Part shown: positions 48,834 to 62,138 of the stretch, piece by piece | Position numbering within the stretch: the stretch's first letter is position 1 | Layout: each line of letters opens with the position of its first letter | Origin: Prostheceraeus crozeri | Taxonomy: Eukaryota; Platyhelminthes; Polycladida; Euryleptidae | Reading direction: 5' to 3' | Length of the DNA: 64,000 bases | NCBI GenBank assembly: GCA_907163375.1 | Contig: CAJQUW010007429.1 | Coordinates: 62,001 to 126,000, forward strand | The notes under the pieces: generated by a model | Told to the model about the DNA's origin: nothing | Database searches by the model: none | The model's input: the letters and a program-made list of their open reading frames with translations, nothing else | Translations under genes and position numbers: made by a program

Positions 48834-49976
48834 CACATTGGGTCAAAGAGGTTAAATGTCAAAATAAGATTTCATTGCCTTAAGTGCTCAAAATTCTTTC
48901 CACGAGCTTCGGAACATTGATCACACCTTTCCAAAACACAGTGGCAAATTCTACGACATAAGTCTGTATTTCCATCAATGTCTGAATTTGCCTGGATTAA
49001 GTAGGCTCTATCCTATTGGAAAAACAGTTGGTGAAAGTTTTTTTCTTTCCTGTATAGTGGGTACCATGACACTGCGTAATTTCTCCAAATACGTTTCACC
49101 ATTTACAGAGTTGTCGAAAAACACAGGTGCAATTATTCTTGAACAGGAAATGCCAGCCCAAACTGTTAGGCCTGGTTGGTTCGACTGCTTTGTGACAGTG
49201 AAGTATGAGTTCTATGAAGACCAATAAGCACGGTTATGTCTGTTTAGTTGCCTACTCAGCTTGAATTAAGATTCATCTGACCAAATAATCCTGGTCAAAA
49301 TATGAGGATTATCATTGGCCTCACTGATGAAAATCTCTGCAAAATGAAGACGGTGATCGTAGTCATCTTCCCGAAGTTCGTGAATAAGACGGGAAATGTA
49401 GGGGTGCTTGTCTAGTTTCTTTAAAATATTCATCAGTGATCCTCGTGACAACCCTAGCTCCAGACTACCACGTCCAGTGGACTTCCTTGGACTGATTTCG
49501 TATGCATGAGCAACTAGAAACCTGTTGTCTGTTGTGGTTGCTGAGACTGATCTTCCCCATCTTAGTGCGTCTTGAACTGAGCCTATTTCTGCAAACTTAT
49601 CTTGAATTCTGTATATGGTAACACTCGTTGGAAGTGGTGTTGGAAAGGTCTTCTTCCATTCTTCGATCATTTTACTTGCGCTTTCATGTTTACAATAATT
49701 AATCAAAATAAATTTTTTTTCGTCAGATGAAAGCTTCCGAGACATTACCTAAATGACAATGAAAAGTTTGAACTGTTTTGTTCATGCATTGATAAGTTAA
49801 GCTTTGGATAAAATCAATAATTCTCAACACTGACATCTAATCATAAGTGTCTAACTGACCATAGATAGTTCATGAACTGTCAGATGACTCGACTAGATAT
49901 CTAACTGTTCAGTCTGACGCGGATCATATTAGAAATGTAAATATTTCGTTTAACATTAGGCTTTTTGACCACTTTG
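48834..49976 (-). mobile_element. mariner-type DNA transposon 2, decayed
   Basis: Imperfect inverted ends, CACATTGGGTCAAAGAG on the left and CAAAGTGGTCAAAAAG on the right (reverse-complemented), next to TA. The transposase reads on the minus strand from 49745. An intact N-terminal part of 159 codons has the paired helix-turn-helix region and ends in IIWSDES, the first catalytic aspartate. Downstream only scattered pieces remain, such as a final CHCVLERCDQC...KNFEHL (family form RxxxCxxxxGxHFEHL). The WPPRSPDL block is missing. A different subfamily from the element at 45178-46495. Confidence 0.75.
49266..49745 (-). pseudogene. mariner-type transposase, N-terminal half
   Basis: MSRKLSSDEKKFILINYCKH begins a first helix-turn-helix (residues 1-35); KFAEIGSVQDALRWGRSV is the linker (form KFxETGSVxDxxRxGRP); ISPRKSTGRGSLELGLSRGS is the second helix-turn-helix (form SPRKSTRRLSxELGISxxS); LIHELREDDYDHRLHFAE precedes WSDES. 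The start methionine lies right after the 5' end of the element. The frame closes soon after the catalytic aspartate, so the catalytic domain is incomplete. Confidence 0.75.
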
Positions 49977-49979
49977 TAT

Positions 49980-52680
49980 ATTCTACATGTATATCGAAAC
50001 TCCATGCATTATCTATCATGAGTTCCTTCTGGGTTCTTATGTAAGCTTATTTTTCTGTATCGAAACCGTTGCTAAATTTCGTAGTTTTTGCATCATACCT
50101 TCACTTGTTCACTCTAAGATTACTATATAAAATTTCATGTTGTTTTCGTTCACCTATGATGTATCTCAATTCATTAAAAGCGTGACTGTGATTGCACCCA
50201 TTATGTGGAGCAGGGCTTCGGAGCCGTGGTCCAGCTATCACGGTTCCGACTCCAACCCAACACCCCTCGAAATATAGTCAGTCAAGACCAAAGAATGAGA
50301 CTATCAGAATTGTACACCCCTATGGCACAACCTACGAAACTACACATCTGTCGAGGTCAACCCAGCACTACTTCTTGTCAAGCAAGGTCAGATCATAGAA
50401 AGCACATGTAGATAATATGGGAAGCAGACTGAGGCTTCCGGTAACATTACATTTGTCTGATTTTATCGGCGATTAAGTGAGAAGCACCACAGCAATTGTA
50501 GAACCATCTCTAGGTCATACAGTTCATGTACCTCAATTAACTCGGATAAGAAAATGTGAAAGTTTAGGGTATTCATATGCCAGTAATGATTTAACTGCCA
50601 AAATAGTAAAAACGTCGATGGAATTAATATACACGTGAGGGAATTTCTATTTGTAATTCAATTAGGCATTGTCTCTATTGACCTGATGTTTCAGCTTTCA
50701 GCATACAGGAGAGTGGATTGTGTAATTGACGACTTAATTGCTGCATGATGAATCAACACAATCGGCCTGGTCACATTCACCTTAGAAATGCTGCACTACC
50801 AAATTATTGTCTTCAGCTGACCAGACTTTCATTTCTCAGGATGTCTTCTTGTGATAGACAAGTAGTGCTGGATGAATTGACAATATTTTTTGCTTGTTCA
50901 ATTGACGGTGTAAAAATCGAATTCTTCAGTTTCTACAAAATAGATTATTGAACAAAAACCAAACATTTTCAAATGCAATTTTCTTGTTAAAGTCCTGTTT
51001 CAATTTCAAAGTACGATATACCACATGAAACCTACTGTTCCATAGATTATTTTAACGGATATTTTACATTCTTAGGTAGATAGATCTGGCTACTCGGCTT
51101 TATGAAAAAAGAGCGTTTTCCTGGATGCAGGGCTTGAACATGATAACGACAGATATTTTTAAAGAATACTGACTAACAGTATGAACTGCCAATCAGCTTT
51201 TTGATAATGTAGGGATTTTCAAGATTCGTTGAATGTGCAAAAAGATGCAGTACTGATCAGTTTCACCTAAGGTTGTTGTGAAAAACTGACTAAAACCATC
51301 AATCAAAACTACATATCTTAATCTCCATTTGATGTGATCGACTCGAATCATTTGTTGTATGTATCTTAGCATCAATTCCGTTGCCTCTCTTTAATCGAAC
51401 GCGGCACCTTTGGAGTTTCATTTTCTATTTTGTTGAAAATTGCGTGCAAGGAAACTTCTAAAAAGTAGTGTAGGAATTCTTTAAATAATTTTTATCTCTT
51501 GCGGTGACAGCAATTGGAGACACATTCTCAAATATTGGACAGAAAGTTGGTTACTTATCATGATATATATCGTTATAATCGTTCTATATTTTTGAGTTTG
51601 CACCCACTTATGCATCAAATCCTTTCTTCAGTTAAGCAATTAGAGGAAACAGTTTCTAAATGGATAGGAATCATCTCATCGAACAAGTAAATATTCCATG
51701 AATGAATAAAGAAGTGCAAAGAATTGGAAATAAGCTCATCATAACTGTACATCAATGGTAAACAAAGGATAACTAATAATTCGTTTGTTAACGAAATTTC
51801 ACCTATGGTCATTTTAAAACTATCTTATTTACATTCTCTTGCATAGTTTCAGATTTAAACAAACTTCATCAATGAATATGAGGGTAAAAATATGAATGCT
51901 CCATCGACATCGCAATGCATCAAATAATCATTCAGAAATAACAAATCTGCCCCTCATTTTTAGAAAATATCTCAAAATAGGTATACAGATTCATGCAAGC
52001 TGCCGTTGAAACCAAGCAAAAATTGAGTAATTAGTGCATGCATCTAAGAGCTTGCTTTTTCTCAAGAATGCACAATGCACAGCATTGCAATAGTAAACTT
52101 AGCCTCAAAGGGAATATACAATGAGTTGCAAATTTGTGATATTTCTGCGTATCTTTTCTTCTATGACTCAAGTGGTCTTGATGCAGAAATCAAATCAGCA
52201 AGCATATTTGGTAAAGACTGATGTTCACTGAGATAACTATGTGGTTTGTTTAATGAGTGATTTAGGTGATGCTGATGGCTGTGAGCAATTTTTTCATCCT
52301 TTATACTTGAAGCCACACATTCTTTCTCCGTTTCGCCAGTTTCTCAGAGTCCAATAGACAGTTGTGTGTGGTCATCAGCATAGGGCAGCAGCATGACAAA
52401 TAGCACATCAGCACCATGACGGCAATACAACCATACGTCAGCCATGACATGTGCTGCCTTGCTCATTGTTTAAAATGAATGATAATTACACAAATACTCT
52501 GCCCAAGATATTTACAAGTTACTTTCGATAATTTTTCCAATACACGCGTATTTATTAACATATTAAGATAATGCATTGCACATTGTATTATACTGAAGAT
52601 AGCATCATATTCTACCTAGCTAAGTTGTCCTCCCAAAATAGCTAACGAATCGTATTAACTGATTGTGATGCCAAATCATA
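49980..52680. other. intergenic, one possible hAT-type end
   Basis: AT-rich. At 50211-50255 the sequence CAGGGCTTCGGAGCC followed by GGTTCCGACTCC resembles the left end of hAT-type elements with GGAGTCGG repeats, but no right end was found. The rest holds nothing I can name. Confidence 0.3.
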
Positions 52681-52685
52681 GAAAG

Positions 52686-52959
52686 TGTAGCTGACCTGGT
52701 CGTAAAATATCAAAGCATCACGTTTTTCATCACGGGTACATTTCTATTAATCATCATATTTACACTGCTAAAGATATAATATTTGCATAATTATTTACAT
52801 CGTATTGTACCGTAAAAAACTTGTGATGGACCAGGGTTGCTAGGAACAGGATTACAAAATTTAACAGATGTTCTAAGTTGTTAGGAAATCAAATCTGGTT
52901 ACCATCACTCAAAAACAATTTGATGCAGAAAAACAAGATTCTTGAAGAATTCACTTACA
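52686..52959 (-). repeat. 3' LTR of the BEL/Pao element
   Basis: 274 bp, TG...CA (TGTAAGTG to CAGCTACA on the minus strand). I found no difference from the other LTR by eye. Confidence 0.92.
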
Positions 52960-53205
52960 CTCCCACCAAATCAAACAACATTTGATTTTCACACAAAACT
53001 ACAAGCAATTAACTTCCAATGATACAGAGATTCACTTAACGCTGCATGCTGACATAGAACAGGTATGAGAATCTTCCGGGTTTTCCGGGTTTTTGGTGCT
53101 GAAAAGACCATTCTCGTAATTCACCTAAATATGCAATAAATAAGTATACCCCCTCCGAAAGTTAGATTATTTAAAAAACGTCCATTTTTTCGCCCTAGCC
53201 AACTA

Positions 53206-54824
53206 CAGTCCGTTTCATAAAAAGTGGATCATCCTAAAATTTGACTAAATAAAACATAAGTATGATACAGAAAGCATTTTTCATGTTATTTCATGTCCCT
53301 AATATATTTAAATGTCCTTATATGGTCTGATAAGCTATGATACAGTAACGGTTCTTAAGAAGTTAATATTTTGTGGCCCTACCCTTATTGTCAATGACAT
53401 GACCAATTCGTCTAGGCATTGATTAGATGATATCGTTGATTTTTGACTGATCTAACTTTCTCCACTCTCTTTTTAACAGTGACGTAAGTTTTGATACGCC
53501 ATCTGTAGGTAGCAGTGAACGACGAACGTTACGTTTTAGAATACTCCATACATTTTCTATGGGATTCAGATCAGGAGAACGAGCTGGCTAGATAATGTCC
53601 TAAGCCCTAATTGAGACTTGCATAAGTTGACTCTACTACTCCTGTGACACGTAGCATTATCATCCATAAATAACCAAGTCGATGGATCACCAAGTTGATC
53701 TGTCATTTGGCCAATGTTCATTCGTAAAACATTCACACAGCGTTCAGAATTCATGGTTCCTTGCTGTATGTGAAGTTCAGAGCGGCCATTGGTCCAAATG
53801 CCAGCCCAAATCAGTAGAGTCGCACCACCTTGTACCCGGGGACGATGTAAATGTCTCGGAATTTCCTGATCAGATTTTATCCATAATCTCAATCGACCAT
53901 CACTATCCTTCAGACGGACTGATGCCTCATCAGACCAGACAACCCGATCCCATGGATTTCGCCAGTGACAATGACTCATTGCCCATCTGAGACGTCTTTT
54001 TGTATGCTGATCTGATAATTCGATCTGAGAGGGCCTCTTACAGCTCTTGAAATTCGACTCAATAAGTCTTCTACGAATAGTGGACTTAGAAATAGACGAG
54101 TCTAGTGCAGCCATCTCAGTTAACGAGAGACTTGGATCAACTTTAACAAATCTCAAAATTAGGCGGTCTCTACGTTTGGATGTTTTGCGTGGACGGCCAG
54201 AGCCCTCTTTACGACAGAGTCGAAAATCATCATTATGCCATCGATGCACATTTGTGTAAGGGACATTTAGTCGCTTGCTTGTAGCTCGCCTTTTGTGAAT
54301 GCGATCTCGTTATTGTTCATTTGTGCTTTGTATTGTTTTCAACCGGTAAGAGATAGATTTCTAGCTGAAAGCAATCAGGAGCGCTGCCAACACCACCGCA
54401 ACGAAGTCAGGAAGCTATGGAACAAGGAGTCCAGTTAATCACATGTAGCAGTTACATTGTTGTTGATGAATAATGGTGCTATACTGGCTCTGATTGACCG
54501 ATTTTCTTTATTTTTAATTTGCTTGATAGCTTTTGGCTTGTAGAACAACATATTACATAACAAAGGAAACAAATGTAATTTTACAAGAGTGAGGTATGAT
54601 TTTGTGTAACATTGCTAAATGAGGATCAAATTATCTACTACTTTTTTTATCTATAACAGGAAAACAACTCAATATTCATGCTTGAAATTTCCAACAATGA
54701 TATTAGTAAGCACAACTGACATATCTTCCAAATTTCAGAGAAATTCGTTCAAGTTTGGCGGAGTTAGACAAAGTTGAAGTTAAGGCGATGTTTAAGGGTG
54801 ATCCATTTTTTATGAAACAATCTG
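53206..54824 (-). mobile_element. Tc1-like DNA transposon, nested
   Basis: Ends read CAGTCCGTTTCATAAAAAGT (left) and CAGATTGTTTCATAAAAAAT (right, reverse-complemented), next to TA on both sides (53204-53205, 54825-54826). At 1619 bp the length is typical for Tc1. The transposase runs on the minus strand from about 54330 to 53360. It sits within a MITE, which sits within the BEL/Pao element, so this is the latest of three nested insertions. Confidence 0.9.
53360..54330 (-). pseudogene. Tc1-like transposase, DD34E type, decayed
   Basis: The longest open part, 54249-53566, holds SGRPRKTSKRRD (linker), the second helix-turn-helix (SKSTIRRRLIESNFKSCKRP), VVWSDEASVRL with the first aspartate, LIWAGIW, and TWLFMDDNATCHRSS with the second aspartate. 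In another frame PARSPDLNPIENVWSILKRN supplies the catalytic glutamate near 53550. One frameshift plus a stop (where W of WPARSP is expected) separate it from the rest, and one in-frame stop lies in the N-terminal part near 54305. Otherwise the protein is well preserved, ending at about 53360. Confidence 0.85.
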
Positions 54825-57800
54825 TATTTTTCTTACATTAGATTATGCCAAATATCAATAAAAAGGTCACAAAAATTTCAAGACCAGACCCCCTTCGCAA
54901 ACTTGCTCGCTCGTTCCGGGTTTTTTATTTGCCCTCAATCTCATGCCTGATAGAATCATTATGAAATCACGAGTATATTAGAGCAATGCAGTGTTAATTC
55001 ACATCTAGACAATTTTAAAAATGTCATGAAAATGCTCAATATTTTAGTAAAAGAACTATTGTCAGTAAATAAAGATAATGCAAATCTGCAATGATTGTCA
55101 AATGTCGATGTCAACAAAGCAATTTCAGGCATTAGAGTATCAGCACGTTTATATACAAGATTCTTCACATCAAATAGGCCTGTAATCAGATTCAATCATG
55201 AATTAACAATGAAACTAAAAATACATCGTTTCATGCATGTAGTCCATGTAGAGCATGTAGAGTCTGTGCAGTACATCTAGTCCTAAAATGATAACACTAT
55301 CACTTTCTAACAAAATTCAAAGGTTACTTTCTACTAACAACAAGTTTATGGATGCTGCGTTTCAAAATAGAGCATCCCTTTGATTCCTTAGAACCAATGC
55401 GCACTTTCACTGTTCTGACTTAACCATCGTCATCAGGACTTGTCTCAATCACTCGCGCGATGGACCATTGATTACGAGGAAGCATCAGATCTTTCACCAG
55501 GACAATATCGCCATTCCTCATGTTCCTGCGAGGTTTGTGCCACTTTTGACGCAGACTTATTTGGGCCAGATACTCTTGTCTCCATCTTGTTCAGAACTGT
55601 TCCAAAAGGAATTGGACTCTTCGCCATCTTTTTCGCAGATATAGGTCTGACGGGCCGAATTCACCAGGAGGAGGAAGTGGGATACTCGATTTAGCAGTCA
55701 AAATATGGTTTGGAGTGAGGGGTTCAATTGTGCTGGGATTATCAATCTCGCTAACAGTTAAAGGGCGGCTATTAACAATTGACATCACTTCGTAGAATAG
55801 GGTCCTCAAAGAAGAGTCATCAAGACGTCCAGGATTCATTGAGAGAACAGAATTGAGAATGTGTCTCACAGTTCTTATCTGACGCTCCCAGACACCACCA
55901 GTATGACTGGCGTCCGGACAGTTCGAAACGAAGTCGCACTGTCTTTCAGCAAGATAATCCGATATCCGCTTGTTCAGAGATTTGAACTCGTTCATTGCAC
56001 CGACAAAATTAGTACCATTGTCACAGCGAATTTGTCGCACTGCACCTCGAATCGCTATGAAACATCTAAGTCTGTTAATGAAAGAATCAGTCGACAAATC
56101 ATCCAACATTTCTATATGTACCGCCCGTGAGCACATACATGTGAATATCAATCCATACCTTTTCAAATCCTTTCGTCCTTGTCTTATAGTAAAGGGGCCA
56201 AAACAATCGGTTCCACAATAAGTGAATGGAGGCGATGGTTTCACACGCTCGCTAGGTAAATCAGCCATCATCTGCTCCTCTGTGGGTCGTCTTTGTCTTC
56301 TATAAGACACGCACTGACGGATGAAGTTGCCAACCACCTTGCTGCCTCCGACAATCCAGTATCCCAGGGATCTCAATTTATTCAAAGTTTGTCCTCTCCC
56401 TTGATGATGAACCAGAGAATGCGCATGGGCTAGAACCAACTTCGTTACATGACCGTCTTTCGGTAGGATCACAGGATGCTTGAAAGAGTCAGACAACTTG
56501 GCATTTTTTAGACGACCGCCAACACAGAGAAGCCCATCGATAATTACTGGATTGAGTGGATAAAGGGGATCATTCTTGGAAAGAGTTTGAGAAGAACGGA
56601 GAATAGAACAAACACTTCTGAAGATATTTCGTTGCATCAATTCCACTATTCGTTTCTCTGTCATTCGTCTCTCGTCTACATCGGGTGCATGGGTACCACT
56701 TCTACCTTTTTCGGAAACTTCAGTAGGCCTATGGAAGGACTTTTTCACACGCTTTACTTCAGGATCATCATCGCTTAACTCACTATCAAACATTCCCATC
56801 TTCAATTCTTGCTGCCACAAGAAGCTCGAACCATTTAACCAAGACGACGATTTTAGATCAGAAACACTCAAGCCACGAGAAGCATGATCAGCAGGATTAT
56901 TGCATGACTCTACATACTGCCATTGTGAGGGTTTGGACATTTCATGAATTGCTTTGACGCGATTCGCAACGAAGATATGAAATCTACGGGATTCATTATT
57001 GATGTAACCCAAAACTACGCGAGAATCAGTCCCAAAAGTACTCACGAGTCACTGAAATGGCAAGTTCTTTTTGGAGTAGATGACTTATCTTTGCGGATAA
57101 CAAGGCTGCGTTCAATTCTAATCGTGGAATAGTGACGATTTGCTTTGGTGCGACTCTGCTCTTTCCGATCAGGAACGAGCAGTGAACGGCTGATGAGGTA
57201 ACTATACGCAGGTACGATCAATGACCATACCCATAACTACTAGCATCAGAAAAGTGATGAAGTTCGACTATACTTTCTGAGGATAAGAACGGGGCAGGGA
57301 TCAAACATCTTGGAATCGAGACATGACGCAAACTTTGGAAATCTTCAGTCCACTTTTCCCATTCTGCAGCTAATTCAGGTGGAGCGATTTCGTCCCAGTT
57401 GATACCATTACGGCACATATCTTGAAGAATACGCTTGCCTGTCAACGTGAATGGTGCCAAAAACCCATGAGGATCATATATGGACGCAACTATCGACAAA
57501 ATTCCTCTTCTAGTAGGCAAAGCGTCTGTGGCCATAGAAGTTCGGAAGCAGAAAGAATCGGTTTCAATATTCCATGAAATCCCAAGAACATGACCTATAG
57601 GCAAGGAATCTATTTGAAGATCTATATCCTTGATTTCGCAAGCTCTTTCTGAAGTAGGAATGGATTTTATGACTTCTTTGTCATTCGAGACGAATTTGTG
57701 AAGACGAAGTCCACCAGTCGCGCAAAGTTCTTGAGCATCTTTAGTCAATCGAATTGCATCATTTGCACTCTCCACACTAGCTAAGCCGTCGTCCACATAG

Positions 57801-60800
57801 AAATCGTGCAAAACAAATGAGGCTTGTGGTTGATCACTCTCGTTCAACTTAGCTAAATGTTTCAAGCCAAAATTGGCGCACCCAGGAGAAGAAGCCGCAC
57901 CAAACAGATGAACTTTCATCCTGTATTCTGTCGGTTCAGAATCGATGTCACCATCCTCCCACCATAAGAAACGTAGGAAGTCTCTGTCTTTTTCTGACAC
58001 AATGAACTGATGGAACATCTTTTTAATGTCGAACATGATGGCTACAGGATACCTTCTAAACCTAGTCAAGACACCTATCAAGCCATTGATCAAGTCAGGA
58101 CCTGTCAACAGGTTTTGATTGAGAGAAACACCTTTGTATGTAGCCAAACAGTCAAAAACAACCCTAACTTTGTCTGGTTTCTTTGGATGATACACCCCAT
58201 GATGAGGAATATACCATCGATTTGTATTTGATGACGTAGCTTCATCAACCCGCTCGACATCGCCTCGGGCAAATATTTCATCCATGAAGGATTTGTAGTG
58301 TTCTAAATAGTAGTGATAGTTGTAGTGTGTTTGGCTCAATTTCTTTCTCAGGTGTTCGAGACGTTTCATGGCATACAAACGGTTGTCTGGCATCACTGGA
58401 CGTTTCTTGAACGGAAGCGGCATTTCAAGATGTTTGTCATGGCGTTGAATAATACTTTCCTCTAGTATATTCATAAATCGAATGTCATCTTGAGAAATCT
58501 TGGTATCACTGACTGGATCATTTACGAAATCAAATTCCAGACATTTCAGTATATCACAAGAAGAGCATGCTGGAATTTCCTTTACTGACGCACGATGACA
58601 TGTTCTGACTACATCTTGGTTACACTGTGAACTAGAACAACCAACTGTGCTCCATCCTAGAGAAGTTTTGACTCCGTATGGCTCATCTTCAGAATCTGTG
58701 ATTACCCGTTGTGGGGCGAGGGCTTGAGGACAATTATATCCAATCAGTAATCCAACCTCACATTCTTGCATCGGCGGCAGGTGGTTTACTAACTGCTTCA
58801 AATGTGACCAACCTTTAGCCGTTTCCTTAACTGGGATATGTGCACGGTCGTCAGGAATAAAGTTTCGACTGAAAACCTCATTGATAAGAACAGAGTCAGA
58901 CGATCTAAAAGCTCTAACACGAAGACCTGATACTTTTCTACATTCTATGACGTCATGGTTGAAAGACTCAAGCGTGTGGATTTTACATTTAAGTTGCCTC
59001 TTTCCTGTAATTTAGACAACAAGTCATCGAGGACAAAACTAGTGTCACTTTGTGTATCTAAGAGGGCGTAGGTCAAAATCTCACTTGAAAAATCTGAGGA
59101 CGACACCCAGACAGGAACAATCATGGAGGTATTGCATTTCTTACGAGTATCTGGCTGGTGAGTACACATGGAAGAGGCTGGCTCAACTAAATAATCAGTC
59201 TGTTTCTTATCAGGTGCATTTACTGAGCGATTATCATGCAGACACGTGGGATGTTTCCTGTTACACTTTTCACAAGTGTGCTTACGCTTGCAGTCTTTTT
59301 TAATGTGTGCTCTGCGAAGACAACCGAAACACCGATTTTTGTCACGAACAAACGCCTGCTTATCATGTAAACTCAAACGCAAGAAACTATCACATTTATG
59401 AATGTAGTGACCTTCAGATTCACAAAATTCACAGAAAGACGCTTTGCTCACGGAAACCAAATCAGTTGCTGAGGATGTAGAAAGGACATTTGCCCTATTG
59501 TGATTACCGGTACTCACATATTTTTGTTCACGATTCTCAAACTTCTTCTCTTCACTCAACATATACGGCGACGAAATTGGATGACTGGCTATTCTCGCTT
59601 CCTTCACAATGAAATCAACAAAATCAGAAAATTTAGGATAAAGAGAAGCGGAATCCAAGAATTCTGCGACTTGCCTATTCCACCTGCGGACAACCCACTC
59701 CGGAAGTTTGAGAAGGAGCTTCTTGTTCTCGAAACAGTCGTTCAAAATATTCAAACAGGGCAACTGCGGCATGGCCTCTTTGCAACCTTGCAAGAAATCA
59801 GCAAACTCGGTTAACCCTGCAGTGTCTTTTGAAGAAATTTTCGAAACTTCTGAACAATGAAAGGATGTCGCCGAGAATTTTCTTCGCCCGATCGTAAGAA
59901 GAAGAAGAGTAATTAATGCACAATCCTTCAATGCATTTGGATGCCGGCGGACCTAAATACCTCTGCAGATAAAATATTCTTTCATGAGGTGGAATCCCTT
60001 TGTGTTCAATTAGTATACTGAATGCAGTTTTCCATTCATTGTACCTCAACGGATCACCTGTGAAAATTGGAGGTTCTGGAACAGGCATCCTACTGAGATT
60101 TACAGTTTCGAGTAATGCCTTTGCTAGATCATTGGTAGAACAATCAACCTGACTAAGCTTATCTGGCTTTTTTTTGAAACCGTCGGTTTTCGCAACACAT
60201 GCGTGGGTACTTTCAGCTTGCCTAAGCCCATCGATAGACTTGACGTCCTGTGTACAGTTATGGAAATCATCAGATTCACATTGCTTACGTCTATCACAGC
60301 TTTTGGAGAAATCTTGTGAACTTATTTCAATGTATGAATGGACTTGATTCGGAACCTTTTGACCAGTTTTAGTGTGTTTGGAAATTTTAAAATTTTGCAT
60401 AGGCCTACTCTCAAATTCTTGGGAATCAATAACTGAACCTCTGCTTTTTGCACGAAAGCTTCTAGCGTCATTTTCTGCAAGTAACCTGGCATAAACATCA
60501 ACTTTGGCTTGAGCAACCTTTACTTCCTTTTGAGCCATCAAGCGTTTCAGTTTACTCTCTTGCTCGCGTTTCTGTTCAGCTTTCAATTTCTCTAACTTAT
60601 TTCTAGCTTACTCCTCTAATTCCATTGCTTCTAATTCGACTTTCTTGGCCTCTAATTCAGCGGCCGCATCTATCAATTTTGACGAGGTAGTAGAACATTT
60701 TGTACTATTTGTGGTGACTGAACACACATCGTGCAAGGACGCAACTGAAGCATCAGGTTTATTTTTGGAATCTAGATAACTTCTCATTTTTTCGGTATGC

Positions 60801-60944
60801 GAGATTTGTCTTTTTGATCTTCTGGGAAAATTGTACTCAGAACCAAAATCTTTTATCTCATGACAGCTGAAGCTACGTCGCATTTTGTACACAATATCAA
60901 TTTACAAATTACTAAGCCTTTACTGTGAACACAAGTTTTTTTAC

Positions 60945-61218
60945 TGTAGCTGACCTGGTCGTAAAATATCAAAGCATCACGTTTTTCATCACGGGTACAT
61001 TTCTATTAATCATCATATTTACACTGCTAAAGATATAATATTTGCATAATTATTTACATCGTATTGTACCGTAAAAAACTTGTGATGGACCAGGGTTGCT
61101 AGGAACAGGATTACAAAATTTAACAGATGTTCTAAGTTGTTAGGAAATCAAATCTGGTTACCATCACTCAAAAACAATTTGATGCAGAAAAACAAGATTC
61201 TTGAAGAATTCACTTACA
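60945..61218 (-). repeat. 5' LTR of the BEL/Pao element
   Basis: 274 bp, same as 52686-52959 as far as can be read by eye. Confidence 0.92.
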
Positions 61219-62138
61219 GAAAGGAAGAGAAGTAATTCTGCTATGGAGAAGCTGCCGACATAGTTTATTGACTTCAGGCAACTTCATTCTTTCTGCAGAT
61301 CCACTTCGTTTATATAGTTGTTCAATGATTGAATATACCTGATTTACCACTTTTGTCTTGTTGCGTTAGCTCTCGTTCAGTTGCGAATGCGTAGTTACGG
61401 ATGAAAGATGATGAAAATCTCGTTTGGGATTATGCTGAATAGTGACAAAATCCTTGACAATGTTGAATATTCTAATGAAGACTTTTTTGATTTTCCAGTT
61501 GGCCTGTGTAATTGACTGAACCAAATACTGAATTTCTATGAGGAAGAAACCTTCCCCATACCCAATTTTCGATCACTGTGAGTCCAATGCAATTAGTTGC
61601 CACGAGGCCTATAAAGTGAAAAAAATGTGAACTGACATGTATTTCTCTAACCCTTCCTTTGAAACAATCGCTTGTTTCCTAATGTCAAACAAGTTATCAA
61701 AATACGTGAATTACCATAGAAGCATTTTTGGCCGTGTTATGGGCTGTGCTATTTATTACTACATGACTATTTTGGCACTTGTGATCTGCATGGTGTTGGC
61801 AAATGATGGTTTGTTTTTACATATCAGCTTTTCGCTACAATGAAAGGTGGGTAAGCCTATAGCTCAGCTTTGTGGACCTCGAGGATACTCCACAAGAGGG
61901 GAAGCTTCTCTCATTCAGATTTCGTCAAGCTTGACTGAAAAGTGGTCATAGGACGATAAATTGTTTACTAACATGCAAAGAGTGACATGCGCATTGAATG
62001 GAACTCTAGTGGATGGTTGTTGCTGGAGGCGATGTAACTAAAGTGTTTTTGCATATGGTATTTGATTCCCGGCTACGATGTAGTTATAAGTTATCATGAT
62101 TATGGCGAAATATATTCGAGAAATGCAACACGTTGAGT

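Larger units (their letters stand above)
53060..54949. mobile_element. small inverted-repeat element (MITE) inside the BEL/Pao element, split by a Tc1
   Basis: Outer ends are CAGGTATGAGA (53060-53070) and, inverted, CAGGCATGAGA (54939-54949), each followed inward by a stretch with CCGGGTTTT or its inverse. The 6-bp duplication ATAGAA flanks it (53054-53059 and 54950-54955). Without the Tc1 element (53206-54824) about 270 bp remain, with no coding potential. The family is not identified. Confidence 0.7.
52681..61223 (-). mobile_element. BEL/Pao LTR retrotransposon, broken fossil, with nested insertions
   Basis: An 8.5-kb element read on the minus strand, with two 274-bp LTRs and the 5-bp target duplication GAAAG on both sides (52681-52685, 61219-61223). 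Parts in order from the right: LTR; gag-like region (about 60.9-59.8 kb); zinc knuckles of the CxxC-H-C type and an aspartic protease segment (about 59.9-59.0 kb); reverse transcriptase and RNase H (about 58.8-57.2 kb) with the BEL/Pao signature FYVDD; integrase (about 57.0-55.6 kb); untranslated 3' part; LTR. The polypurine tract before the left LTR is GGTGGGAG. The coding region is broken in about four or five places. The two LTRs look identical, which means a young insertion. About 1.9 kb of the 3' part consists of later insertions (53060-54949). Confidence 0.92.

Noticed and set aside
50211-50411. hAT-type element starting CAGGGCTTCGGAGCC
   Set aside because: Only one end seen, no duplication and no partner; mentioned in the region entry but not called.
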